Shown here in pieces: positions 1 through 8,721 of a DNA stretch of 64,000 bases. Position numbers and translations under genes: made by a program. The notes below the pieces were generated by a model that was not told the origin of the DNA, ran no database searches, and saw only the letters and a list, made by a program, of their open reading frames with translations. The DNA is from Nocardia exalbida NBRC 100660 (GTDB lineage: Bacteria > Actinomycetota > Actinomycetes > Mycobacteriales > Mycobacteriaceae), in NCBI RefSeq assembly GCF_000308575.1, contig NZ_BAFZ01000026.1, forward strand, positions 1 to 64,000. Reading direction: 5' to 3'. Numbering within the stretch: position 1 is the stretch's first letter; each line of letters opens with the position of its first letter.

Positions 1-620
1 CGCGGCGGCTTTCGGACCGCTTCGGTCAGGATGCGGTGTGCCTCGTTGACCACGGCCAGCAGGTCCGGGACATCCCCGACCCTGGTCGCGGGATGGACGC
101 GGCGCAGGAAGCAGACCTCACTGCGGAAGATGTTGCCGATACCGGCCAGATTGCGCTGGTCCAGCAGGGCGACGCCGATGGGTTGATCGGGATATCGCTC
201 CAATCGCCGGACGGCTTCGGCCGCATCCCACTCGGGACCGAGCAGGTCGGGCCCCAGGTGGTCGACGATGCGGTGCTCGTCGCGCACGCGCACCACCTCG
301 ACCTTGCCCAGCGAGAAGCCGACGGCCTCGATATCCGTGGTGCTCAACACGACCCGCGCGGCGACCCTGGGTCTGGTCCAGCGCTGTCCGCAGTGGAACA
401 CGCGCCAGCTGCCCTCCATCTTCAGGTGCGTGTGAATGCTCACGGTAGGCGTGCGGATGAACAGGTGCTTTCCGTAACTGCCGACGCTCTCGACCACTTG
501 TCCGCGCAGATCGACCGTGGCGTATCGCGGCACCCGGAAATCGCTGCGGGTCAATTCCTTTCCCGCCAATGCGGCGCGGAGCCGTTTGGCGGCGAGGAAG
601 ACGGTGTCACCCTCAGGCAT
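1..620 (-). CDS. nei2: Fpg/Nei-family DNA glycosylase/AP lyase (endonuclease VIII, Nei2), 3' end cut by window
   Basis: Base-excision repair enzyme that removes oxidised pyrimidines and nicks the abasic site. The frame opens with MPEGDTV; Pro2 is the family's Schiff-base nucleophile and Glu3 the catalytic acid. A later stretch LLDQRNLAGIGNIFRSEVC is the helix-two-turn-helix DNA-binding region. About 206 residues are visible; the rest, where the C-terminal zinc finger should be, lies beyond the left edge. It is transcribed leftwards, 120 bp downstream of lhr on the same strand. The nei-lhr pair is the same as Rv3297-Rv3296 in M. tuberculosis, which supports a shared repair role. Family is certain; Nei2 rather than Nei1 rests on the N-terminus and the lhr neighbour. 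Confidence 0.93.
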   Translation of the reverse strand, partial: MPEGDTVFLAAKRLRAALAGKELTRSDFRVPRYATVDLRGQVVESVGSYGKHLFIRTPTVSIHTHLKMEGSWRVFHCGQRWTRPRVAARVVLSTTDIEAVGFSLGKVEVVRVRDEHRIVDHLGPDLLGPEWDAAEAVRRLERYPDQPIGVALLDQRNLAGIGNIFRSEVCFLRRVHPATRVGDVPDLLAVVNEAHRILTEAVRKPP

Positions 621-740
621 TGGGCGGCTCCAGCGCGGGGCCGCGCCCACCGCGGGACGGTCGGAACCCTCTTCGCTTGCCTCCGCGAACTCGCATGGGC
701 GCGCCTTCCCGCAACCTCGAGCCGGTGCCGGAGAGCGCGT

Positions 741-3700
741 TCACGGGCGGCTGCGCAGACGTAGACCGCGCGGGGTGGCGGAGAAACCCGCTTCGGTGAG
801 GAATTCGGCGAACGTGTTGCCGTGCACGCTGTCCCCGTTGACGCGGTCGATGACCAGCGCGTCCACCCGGCGGCGCCGGACCAGGTCGGCGAGCGCTCCG
901 GCGGCGCCACGGCGCGCGTCGGGATCCTCGGTGAAGGTGAGCAGGGTCTTGCCGCCCCGCTCCAGATACAGGACCAGTTCGCCGTCGACGAGCACGACCA
1001 GCGCCCCGGCCTTGCGTCCGGGCCGATGCCCGCCATCGACGTCGCTCTTCGGCCAGGCCAGCGCGGCGCCGTACGGATTCGCGGGATCGCACGCGGCCAG
1101 CGCCAGCACCGTGCCGGTCGGTTGCCTGGATTCGGGACGGGCGCGTTCGGCGTCGAAGGAACGTAGCCGGTCGACCACGTCGGTGGTGGAGAACTGGGCG
1201 CCGCCGAGCGAGTCGACGAAATAGCCACGGCGGCAACGGCCGCGATCCTCGAATTCGGTGAGCACGCGGTACATCAGCGCGAACCCACCCGGTACGCCCT
1301 CGTTCTGCACCGAGCCCCTGGTCAGCACGCCGTATCGCTCCAGAAGAAGATCCGCCGTGGCGTGCGCGCGCACGGTGCTGTCCGACACCCGCTCCGGCAG
1401 CAGCGACCATCGTCCGGCGACCGAGGGCGGACCGGAACGGGTCGGCATGCTCGGGCGGGGCAGGTAGGCCCGGCCCCGCGGCGCGCGCCGGGGCGTGCGG
1501 TGGGCCGTCGTGGTCCGCGTCGTGCCGGACAGCAGCGCCCGCACCGGAGCGAAAGTGTCGCCGGAAACCACGCCCGCCCAGACCAATTCCCACAGTGCGG
1601 CGGCCACCGCGGCGTCATCGAGCAGACCGGTGGCGTCCGAGAGCTGCCGGAAGAAGTACGCGCCGCCGCCCTGCGGCACCGGGATCAGTCGTTCCGCGGG
1701 GGCGCCGGAGGTCGGATGCCCCGCACCGGACACGTATGCCGGGTCGCCCGGCGTGGGCCGACCGTTGCCAGTCCCGTATCCGATCGGTGCGGTGCCGCCG
1801 CCGGTGTGACCGTCCGTGTCGCCGGATCGCCCGTGCGCGCCGCGACCGTCGCCCGCGCTGCCGGACGGCGGATCCGGCTCGTCCAACGACACCGGCGCTC
1901 GATCCGGGACGTCCTGCGCCGGGCCGGGCGGCGTCCACGGCACGAACGTCGCGCCCAGGGCGTTGAGCAGGCGTGCTTGGGCATCCGTCGGATCGAGTTC
2001 GTCCGGCGGCGCGAGGGTGAACGGCGCCTGCTCGGCCAGATGCAGGGCGATCCAGCCATCCTTGGCGGTGATGGCGCCGTGCCCGGACCAGATCACCTCG
2101 CCGGTCGCCATGAGTTCGTCGAGCATGGCGGGGGTGTAGCCGGGCACCCGCGCGGGCAGGATGAGCGATTCCCAGGCGGAGGCCGGAATCGGCACACCGG
2201 CGAGCTGTTCCACCACGGCGGCCACGCCGTCGACGCCGCGCAGCTCGCCGCTGCCGATGTGCTGCCAGGACGGGAGGAAGCGCCCGAACGCGGCGGTCGA
2301 GACCGGCTCGACCTCGTGCCGCGCCGCGGCCAGCGACCGGCGGCGCAGCCGGCGCAGCACTTGCGCGTCGCACCATTCGGCCCCGGCTGCTCCGGGGGTG
2401 AATTCACCCTCCACCACCCGTTTTTCGGCGGCCAGGCGTTGCAGCGCGCCCGCGGCGACCGCGGTGCCCAGCCCGAACCGGGCCGCCACCGCCTCCGCGG
2501 GGAACGGGCCGTGCGTGCGGGCGTAGCGGCCCACCAGATCGCCGAGCGGATCGGCCACCGGCTCGATGAACGCCGCGGGCGTGCCGATCGGCAGCGGCAC
2601 CCCGAGCGCGTCCCGCAGCCGGGCCGCGTCCTCCACCGCGACCCACCAGCTGCGACCCGCGAAGGAAACAGCGAGGGCCCGGCGCGCGGCTACCAGGCTC
2701 TCGAACCAGGCGGTGGGGTCCTCGTCGGAGCGTTCGGCGGCCTCGGCGGCGGTCAGCGGTCCGAGCAGGCGCAGCAGATCCGCCAGGCCCTCGGCGTCTC
2801 GTGCGTGCCGCTCCGGGGTGAGCCGCTGCAGTTCCCGCTCGGTCTGCTCGATGACCGCGGCGTCGAGCAGTTCGCGCAGCTCGACCCGGCCGAGCAGTTC
2901 GGCGAGCAGCCCGGAATCGAGCGAGAGCGCGGCGGCGCGCCGTTCGGCCAGCGGGCTGTCACCGTCGTACATGAACTGCCCGATGTAGTCGAACAGCAGG
3001 GCGTTGGCGAACGGGGACGGCGTCGCCGTCTCCACCTCGACCAGCCGGATCTGGCGCCGCCCCACCCGGCCGAGCAGGTCGCGCAGCGACGGCAGATCGT
3101 AAACGTCACGCAGGCATTCGCGCACCGTCTCCAACAGGATCGGGAACTCGGGGAACTTGCGCGCCACGTCGAGCAACTGGGCCGAGCGCTGCCGCTGCTG
3201 CCACAGCGGGGCTCGCTTGCCCGGATCCCGGCGCGGTAGCAGCAACGCGCGTGCGGCGCATTCGCGGAACCGGGAGGCGAACAGCGCCGATCCGCCTACC
3301 TGCTCGGTGACGATGTCGTCGATCTCGTCGGACTCGAAGACGAACAGTTCGGCGCCGGGCGGATCGTCGGTGGTGTCGGGCAGCCGCACGACGATGCCGT
3401 CGTCGGAAGCGTTCGGCGCGGCGTCCACGCCGAACCGTTCGCGCAGCCGCGCTCCGATGGCCAGCGCCCACGGCGCGTGCACCGGAAGGCCGTAGGGCGA
3501 GTGCAGCACCAGCCGCCAGTCGCCGAGTTCGTCGCGGAACCGCTCCACCACCAGGGTGCGGTCGGTGGGCAGGTGCCCGGTCGCGGTGCGTTGCTCGTCC
3601 AGCAGGGTGAGCAGATTCGTGGTCGCGTTGCCGTCCAGACCGGCGGTGCCCATGAGCCGTGCGACGCTCTCCGGCATCGGATCGGCGAACTCGCCCCGCC

Positions 3701-5660
3701 TGCGTCCGACGGCGGGCCCGGCCCCGTCGTGTCGCGGCTGTTCCTGCGCACGGGGCGTTTTCGTCGCACCGTCGCGTCGCGAGCTTTTCCTCGTGCTCGC
3801 CTGCCCAGCCGGTTCGGCGACGCGCTCGCGCGCCACCGTGCGGACGAACTCGCCGAGCGCCGCGCCGAGTTCGGCGGGCCGCCCGAGTCCGTCACCGTGC
3901 CAGAACGGCAACCGCCCCGGCTGCCCGAACGCGGGCGTCACCAGTACCCGATCGAAGGTGATCTCCTCGATCCGCCAGCTCGTCGCTCCGAGCGCGAACA
4001 CGTCACCGACCCGGGACTCGTAGACCATCTCCTCGTCGAGTTCCCCGACCCGCGACGCCTTCTCACCCACCATGTACACCGCGAACATGCCGCGATCGGG
4101 GATCGCTCCGCCGGAGGTCACGGCCAGCCGTTGCGCGCCGGGCCGCCCGGTCAGCGTGCCCGCGTCGCGATCCCAGACCAGCCGGGGCCGCAACTCGGCG
4201 AACTCGTCGGACGGATACCGCCCGGAGAGCAGGTCCAGCACCGACTCGTAGGCCGAGCGCGGCAGCGCCGCGTAGCTCCCGGTGCTGCGCACGACGTCGA
4301 ACCATCCGTCGACGTCGATCGAATCCAGCGCGCACGCGGCCACGGTCTGCTGCGCCAGGATGTCCAGCGGGTGCGCCGGGATCTGGATCGCCTCGATCTG
4401 CCCGGATGTCATCCGCTGCGACGCCACCGCGCAGTGGATGACGTCGGTGCGGTGCTTCGGGAAGATCACCCCGCGCGAGATCTCGCCGACCTGATGCCCG
4501 GCCCGTCCGATCCGCTGCAACCCGCTGGCCACCGAGGGCGGGGCCTCCACTTGGACCACCAGGTCGACCGCGCCCATGTCGATGCCGAGTTCCAGGCTGC
4601 TGGTCGCGACCACGCAGCGCAGCCGCCCGCTCTTGAGATCGTCTTCGATCAGCGCCCGCTGCTCCTTGCTGACCGACCCGTGGTGCGCTCGCGCCAGCAG
4701 GGGCCCGGCGCCGTGGATCACCTCGGTGGACGGGCCGAGCTGGGCGGGCGGCTCGTGCTCGGTCTCCACCGGTTCGCCGAGCCGTGCCGCGTAGGCCTCG
4801 TTCAACCGGGCGGTGAGCCGCTCGGCGAGCCTGCGAGAGTTCGCGAAGACGATCGAGGACCGGTGCTCGAGCACCAGTTCGACGATCGCCTCGTCCACGT
4901 GCGGCCAGATCGAGCCCGGCTGGTCGGAGTCGCCGGGTTCGGTCATGTCCGCTACCGGCACCCGCACCGACAGGTCGAACGTCTTCGGCGCCGGGGGCGC
5001 GACCAGGGTGATCGGCGCGTTGCCGACCAGGAACCGCCCCACTTCCTCCGGTGGCCGCACCGTCGCCGAAAGCCCGATGCGCTGGGCGGGCCGCTCGGTC
5101 AGCAGGTCGAGCCGGGCCAGGGACAGCGCCAGGTGCGAGCCGCGCTTGGAACCGGCGATCGCGTGCACCTCGTCCACGATCACCGTGCCGACATCGCGCA
5201 GCGTGTCGCGGGCCGCCGAGGTCAGCATGAGGAACAGCGACTCCGGCGTGGTGATCAGGATGTCCGGCGGGGTGCGCAGCATGGACCGCCGATCGGAGGC
5301 GCTGGTGTCGCCGGAACGGACGCCGACGGTGATCTCCGGCGGCTCCAGTCCCAGGCGCTTGGCGGTTTGTGTGACCCCGACCAGCGGCGCCCGCAGATTG
5401 CGTTCCACGTCCACCGCGAGCGCCTTGAGCGGGGACACGTACAGCACCGAGGTGCCGGCCCGCTCGGGCCGCTGCTCCCGGGCGGCCAGCTGGTCTATCG
5501 CCCAGAGGAACGCCGAGAGCGTCTTCCCCGACCCGGTCGGCGCGACGACCAACGTGTGCTCGCCCGCCGCGATCGCCTTCCACGCCCCGAGTTGCGCGGA
5601 GGTCGGCGCGGGGAACGCGCCGTCGAACCACTCCTGGGTCGCGCGGGAGAACTGGGCCAT
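741..5660 (-). CDS. lhr: Lhr-type ATP-dependent DNA helicase (large helicase-related protein)
   Basis: Superfamily 2 3'-to-5' helicase used in DNA repair, about 1639 residues, slightly longer than usual for Lhr (about 1500-1550). Walker A APTGSGKT lies near residues 40-47, a DEVH box at about 163-166, then LSATV (motif III) and a helicase C domain with QRIGRAGHQ. The large C-terminal part is the Lhr-specific winged-helix/beta-barrel core. Two low-complexity inserts, Arg/Gln-rich near the middle and Gly/Asp/Pro-rich near residue 1270, probably form linkers and explain the extra length. The ATG giving MAQFSRATQE is chosen because the frame upstream of it lacks family features and overlaps the divergent phosphatase promoter. 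It lies upstream of nei2, as in mycobacteria. Confidence 0.95.
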   Translation of the reverse strand: MAQFSRATQEWFDGAFPAPTSAQLGAWKAIAAGEHTLVVAPTGSGKTLSAFLWAIDQLAAREQRPERAGTSVLYVSPLKALAVDVERNLRAPLVGVTQTAKRLGLEPPEITVGVRSGDTSASDRRSMLRTPPDILITTPESLFLMLTSAARDTLRDVGTVIVDEVHAIAGSKRGSHLALSLARLDLLTERPAQRIGLSATVRPPEEVGRFLVGNAPITLVAPPAPKTFDLSVRVPVADMTEPGDSDQPGSIWPHVDEAIVELVLEHRSSIVFANSRRLAERLTARLNEAYAARLGEPVETEHEPPAQLGPSTEVIHGAGPLLARAHHGSVSKEQRALIEDDLKSGRLRCVVATSSLELGIDMGAVDLVVQVEAPPSVASGLQRIGRAGHQVGEISRGVIFPKHRTDVIHCAVASQRMTSGQIEAIQIPAHPLDILAQQTVAACALDSIDVDGWFDVVRSTGSYAALPRSAYESVLDLLSGRYPSDEFAELRPRLVWDRDAGTLTGRPGAQRLAVTSGGAIPDRGMFAVYMVGEKASRVGELDEEMVYESRVGDVFALGATSWRIEEITFDRVLVTPAFGQPGRLPFWHGDGLGRPAELGAALGEFVRTVARERVAEPAGQASTRKSSRRDGATKTPRAQEQPRHDGAGPAVGRRRGEFADPMPESVARLMGTAGLDGNATTNLLTLLDEQRTATGHLPTDRTLVVERFRDELGDWRLVLHSPYGLPVHAPWALAIGARLRERFGVDAAPNASDDGIVVRLPDTTDDPPGAELFVFESDEIDDIVTEQVGGSALFASRFRECAARALLLPRRDPGKRAPLWQQRQRSAQLLDVARKFPEFPILLETVRECLRDVYDLPSLRDLLGRVGRRQIRLVEVETATPSPFANALLFDYIGQFMYDGDSPLAERRAAALSLDSGLLAELLGRVELRELLDAAVIEQTERELQRLTPERHARDAEGLADLLRLLGPLTAAEAAERSDEDPTAWFESLVAARRALAVSFAGRSWWVAVEDAARLRDALGVPLPIGTPAAFIEPVADPLGDLVGRYARTHGPFPAEAVAARFGLGTAVAAGALQRLAAEKRVVEGEFTPGAAGAEWCDAQVLRRLRRRSLAAARHEVEPVSTAAFGRFLPSWQHIGSGELRGVDGVAAVVEQLAGVPIPASAWESLILPARVPGYTPAMLDELMATGEVIWSGHGAITAKDGWIALHLAEQAPFTLAPPDELDPTDAQARLLNALGATFVPWTPPGPAQDVPDRAPVSLDEPDPPSGSAGDGRGAHGRSGDTDGHTGGGTAPIGYGTGNGRPTPGDPAYVSGAGHPTSGAPAERLIPVPQGGGAYFFRQLSDATGLLDDAAVAAALWELVWAGVVSGDTFAPVRALLSGTTRTTTAHRTPRRAPRGRAYLPRPSMPTRSGPPSVAGRWSLLPERVSDSTVRAHATADLLLERYGVLTRGSVQNEGVPGGFALMYRVLTEFEDRGRCRRGYFVDSLGGAQFSTTDVVDRLRSFDAERARPESRQPTGTVLALAACDPANPYGAALAWPKSDVDGGHRPGRKAGALVVLVDGELVLYLERGGKTLLTFTEDPDARRGAAGALADLVRRRRVDALVIDRVNGDSVHGNTFAEFLTEAGFSATPRGLRLRSRP

Positions 5661-5767
5661 GGCTTCAGTGTGCACCCGGACACCGACAAGCACGCCCGTA
5701 CCGTTTCGCGAGCGAAGCGCGAGCAATCGAACAACGGCCGCCGACGCCGGGCCGTACGCTTCCACAG

Positions 5768-6313
5768 GTGCAGAAAGTGCTCAGACTCGACCTGGTCAGC
5801 CACGGAATGACCGAGGCGATGCGCAAGGCACGCTTCCCGGTGGACGAATCGCTCACCGAGGCGGGCAGGCGGGCGATGGCCGAGTGCGGACCGCTGACGG
5901 CCGCGCGGGTGTTCACCGGCCCGGAGCGCCGGACGGTGGAGACCGCCGCGCTGCTGGGTTTGCCGGGCGAGGAGGACAACCGGCTGCGCGACCTGGACGC
6001 AGGCGCCTGGCGCGGCGGCGAACTGATGTCGGTACCCCAGGACGAGCTGTACGCCTGGCTCACCGACCCGGCGTTCCGCGGGCACGGCGGCGAATCCGTG
6101 CTGGACGTGATCGAACGGACCAGGTTGTGGATGGCCGAGGTGGCCGCGCAGTCGGTGTCCACGATCGCGGTCACCCACCCCGCCGTGGTCCGGGCCGCGC
6201 TGCTGGTGACGCTGGACGCCCCGCCGAAATCGTTCTGGCGCATCGATATACCGCCCGGCAGCGTCACCCGCCTGCACTACCGCGGGGAATGGACGCTGCA
6301 CTTCACCGCCTGA
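5768..6313 (+). CDS. Histidine-phosphatase-superfamily protein with degenerate RHG motif
   Basis: A 181-residue member of the histidine phosphatase (phosphoglycerate mutase-like) fold. The signature LVRHG is here LVSHG (Ser11-His12-Gly13), so the phosphate-clamping Arg is Ser (codon AGC). The phospho-acceptor His12, the second His (H137 in VTHPAV) and the GPERRT arginines are kept; the usual acid Glu before GxWxG is Asp77. It could therefore be a weak or substrate-shifted phosphatase, or a binding protein. Start is GTG without a clear Shine-Dalgarno, divergent from lhr, 107 bp away. Similar short phosphatase-like proteins occur near cobalt/cobalamin genes in actinobacteria, but nothing here supports that. 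Fold sure, activity unsure. Confidence 0.75.
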   Translation: MQKVLRLDLVSHGMTEAMRKARFPVDESLTEAGRRAMAECGPLTAARVFTGPERRTVETAALLGLPGEEDNRLRDLDAGAWRGGELMSVPQDELYAWLTDPAFRGHGGESVLDVIERTRLWMAEVAAQSVSTIAVTHPAVVRAALLVTLDAPPKSFWRIDIPPGSVTRLHYRGEWTLHFTA

Positions 6314-6354
6314 GGCCCGGCGGTGCCTGCGCGTGGCACTCGGAACCGAACGAA

Positions 6355-6385
6355 AGTGGCCCGGGAGAACATCTCCCGGGCCACT
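6355..6385. terminator. Bidirectional hairpin between convergent genes
   Basis: Perfect 14-bp stem (AGTGGCCCGGGAGA and its complement) with a 3-nt loop, placed between the convergent phosphatase gene and the lipase gene. No T-run follows on either strand, which is common for actinobacterial terminators. Confidence 0.8.
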
Positions 6386-6396
6386 ATCGTCTGGGT

Positions 6397-7584
6397 TCAG
6401 CAGGTGGTGGGTGCGGGTTCGCCGCGGAACCTGGCCTCTACGTAGTTCCACGCGTCGGCGAATCCGGCGGCGGCCGCGGTCAGGTGCTCGGAGATGTCGA
6501 CGGTGTGGAAACTCACCGGCGCACCCGCCTTGCAGTACCGGTCGACGACCTCGGCGACGGGTTTGTAGAAGGTCATCTCGTCGAAGCGGCCCTGCCAGAT
6601 GTAGGTAGGTATGGTCGGCACACCATCGAAGTACCGCAGGCTGTTCTCCCGCAGGACGGCGTGCGCCTCGGGGCTGTCCATCAGGCTCTTGGACGCCGCC
6701 ATCTGCTCCGCGCTGCGGAAAGCGCCGTGGAAGAGCAGGAACCGGCGGCAGGCGTCATGCGTGAATTCGCGGAACCACAAACCGTTCTCGTTGAGCTGAT
6801 CCGAGATCGGCAATCGGTCCGGGTACTCCCGCTCCAGTCCCATGGCGGCGGCGAAGGCCAGTCCGAAGCCGGGATGCGGCGCGAAGCCGAGCGCCATTGC
6901 CATTTCCTCCAGGTCGGCGGGGATGCCGCCGGCGACAGCGGCGGTGAGCTTCAGTTCCGGCGCGTAGGTGGGTTGCAGCGCGGCGGCCCACGAGGTGGCC
7001 ATGCCGCCGCCGGAGTAGCCGGCGATGGCAACCGGGGAGTTCGAGAGACCGAGTTCGGCGACCTTCTGGACGGCCTTCACACTGTCGAGGGTCATCATGC
7101 CCGCCAGGCGCGCGGCGCCGTAGGCGGAGGTGGGGCCCAGGTAGTCCGGCAGCGAGATCGCCCATCCGCGTCCGATGGGCAGCATCGCGCCGACCGCATC
7201 CTGCAGTTCGCCGTTGAACAGCGAGCGCGACGGATTGCACTGGGTGCCGAGCGAATTGATCAGCGCCTGATAGGAGACCAGCGGCGGATTCCTGACCCCG
7301 GCGGGCAGCAGCACCGTAGTGATGCCCATGACGGGCTTGCCTTGTGAAGTGGTGGAGCGGAAAGCCACCTGCCAGCCCTCGGTCCCGACGTAGAGACCGG
7401 TGTCGATCCTGCGGCTGCGCACGACGTCACCGGGGGCGAGTGCCTCCAGGTCGGGCGGCGCGGTGTAGAAGGGATCGGGATCTGGGGTGGGATAGAGAGG
7501 CTGAGCCGTTGCGGGCAGGCCGAGCAGGCCGAGCGAGACGAGGCTCACCAGCAAGACCGCAATCCTGGACGGAACTCTGAACAC
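6397..7584 (-). CDS. Secreted LIP-family triacylglycerol lipase
   Basis: Exported lipase/esterase of the alpha/beta-hydrolase secretory-lipase (LIP) family, 395 residues. A hydrophobic signal segment (RIAVLLVSLVSLGLLGLPATA) ends with a likely signal-peptidase I site after ATA, about residue 27, and a Pro/Asp-rich stretch follows. The nucleophile is Ser in GYSGGG (about residue 191); QGRFDEMT probably supplies the Asp and SEHLT the His of the triad. The start is the GTG at 7584, preceded by GAAGGA at good spacing; an upstream GTG at 7611 would add nine residues without a ribosome site. The protein should be outside the membrane and release fatty acids from lipids. It ends 11 bp after a strong hairpin. 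Confidence 0.9.
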   Translation of the reverse strand: MFRVPSRIAVLLVSLVSLGLLGLPATAQPLYPTPDPDPFYTAPPDLEALAPGDVVRSRRIDTGLYVGTEGWQVAFRSTTSQGKPVMGITTVLLPAGVRNPPLVSYQALINSLGTQCNPSRSLFNGELQDAVGAMLPIGRGWAISLPDYLGPTSAYGAARLAGMMTLDSVKAVQKVAELGLSNSPVAIAGYSGGGMATSWAAALQPTYAPELKLTAAVAGGIPADLEEMAMALGFAPHPGFGLAFAAAMGLEREYPDRLPISDQLNENGLWFREFTHDACRRFLLFHGAFRSAEQMAASKSLMDSPEAHAVLRENSLRYFDGVPTIPTYIWQGRFDEMTFYKPVAEVVDRYCKAGAPVSFHTVDISEHLTAAAAGFADAWNYVEARFRGEPAPTTC

Positions 7585-7953
7585 GGGTTTCCTTCGAAAG
7601 TCAGCCGTCACCGACCCACCGCCCCGCGGGGACGCCGCGGCGGCGGTGCTTCGGACGGACCGGCACTACGCGAAAAACCGCAGCGAACGTTCGCTGCGGG
7701 ACAGAGCAGAAGGAACCGCCGCCGGAGCGACCCTGAGTCGATCATGACGGACTGCCGCACCTCCTTCGACTTCGGGACCGCCGGTAGCCGCGGAGGCGGC
7801 ACCATCCGTGCGAAAGATAGCGCCCCACCGATCGAGGCGTCGCAACGGAAGGCGTGAATCGGACATGTCACAAAGCCCGTGGGCCGCCGTTCGACAAGAT
7901 CACTAGAGGAGGCGGCCTGCCCGGCCGCACATCGAATCGGCCTCTCGCGCGGC
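7585..7953. other. Intergenic region with no convincing gene
   Basis: This 369-bp gap separates the lipase from the lipoprotein gene upstream on the same strand. Short frames exist on the minus strand but have shadow-like composition. The only clear structure is the 22-bp palindrome described separately; the lipase promoter should lie here. Confidence 0.6.
7678..7699 (-). terminator. 22-bp perfect palindrome followed by T-run on the minus strand
   Basis: CCGCAGCGAACGTTCGCTGCGG is a perfect palindrome. Read on the minus strand it is followed directly by TTTTT, the form of an intrinsic terminator, and would end transcripts from the lipoprotein gene before the lipase. A gapless palindrome could also be an operator for the lipase, about 95 bp upstream of its start. 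Confidence 0.6.
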
Positions 7954-8433
7954 TCATGCGAAGCTGACTACCGTCCGTTCGCCCAGCGGGCGTTGCAGGT
8001 CGACAACGACCACGCCGTATTCGCGCTTCTGCTCCGGGTTCGCGCCCTGGCACGGCGGCATGCCGCGATGCAGGCCGCGCAGCAGCCGCACGTTCACCCG
8101 ATCGGCCGATTCTTCCACGCGCGCGGTGAATCCGATGCTCGGACAGCCGACCGGGCCCGGGATGTGGATCGCGAGCTTGTTCGTCCCGTCTTCGATGTCG
8201 TATTCCGAGAAGGGCATCGCCGACGTGGGTTCCAGGTCCGCGGCATGCGGGACGACGATCATCGTGCCGCCCGCGATTCTCCGGGGGCCCGGATCGGCGC
8301 GCGTTCCCGCCGCCTCTTGCGCGGTTCGCTCCGGCGTGGAGGGGGCGGCCGGGTCCACGTGCTGCCCGCACGCGGTCAGCATCCCGAACATCGAGGCGGC
8401 GACGATCGCCGCGCCCCTCCTCAGTATTGCCAT
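7954..8433 (-). CDS. Small predicted lipoprotein of unknown function
   Basis: A 159-residue exported protein. The N-terminus MAILRRGAAIVAASMFGMLTACG is a type II signal peptide with lipobox LTAC, so it should be anchored to the outer face of the membrane by lipidated Cys near residue 20. A Pro/Ala/Thr-rich linker follows, then a compact beta-rich domain with two Cys (VGCPS, PPCQG) that could form a disulphide. No family is recognised. The start is fixed by GGTGGAAAG just before ATG at 8433; a longer frame starting near 8616 has no ribosome site. Its promoter region is shared with the divergent oxidoreductase gene and holds the TGAGCA...TGCTCA box. Confidence 0.75.
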   Translation of the reverse strand: MAILRRGAAIVAASMFGMLTACGQHVDPAAPSTPERTAQEAAGTRADPGPRRIAGGTMIVVPHAADLEPTSAMPFSEYDIEDGTNKLAIHIPGPVGCPSIGFTARVEESADRVNVRLLRGLHRGMPPCQGANPEQKREYGVVVVDLQRPLGERTVVSFA

Positions 8434-8596
8434 CTTTCCACCTTCACACAGGTGGGCCTGGGGGTGGCGGAGGAAACGCGGGGCGGCACCGGCCCGGCTC
8501 GCCGAAGGCGATCGAATGCCTGGAGGCCTGGATGTGTTCACCGTCACATGAAGCTGGCACTGTGCTGAGGATGTGCCCATCTGGGTGTCGAATGAT

Positions 8597-8611
8597 TGAG
8601 CAGAATGCTCA
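8597..8611. promoter_or_regulatory. Candidate Lrp/AsnC operator TGAGCAGAATGCTCA (copy 1)
   Basis: A 15-bp palindrome with 6-bp arms and centre GAA, 111 bp upstream of the oxidoreductase start. The same 15 bases occur between bkdA and the Lrp-family regulator at 59165-59179. Form and size fit an Lrp/AsnC dimer site. Shared identity is seen; binding is inferred. Confidence 0.7.
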
Positions 8612-8721
8612 GTCACTGTGGTTGAGGTTGTGCGTTCAGATCTTCAGGGACACGATATCGGCAACAAGTGCTCAACGATGCGAGGCCGCCGGACCGGCGC
8701 CGAGCGGACGGGTGGATCTGT

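Noticed and set aside
3477..5810. Long plus-strand frame opposite lhr
   Set aside because: Composition is dominated by Arg, His, Gly and Asp with no domain; antisense to confirmed helicase motifs.
7608..7871. 87-codon minus-strand frame before the lipase
   Set aside because: Crosses the palindrome, no ribosome site, no recognisable protein; probably non-coding.
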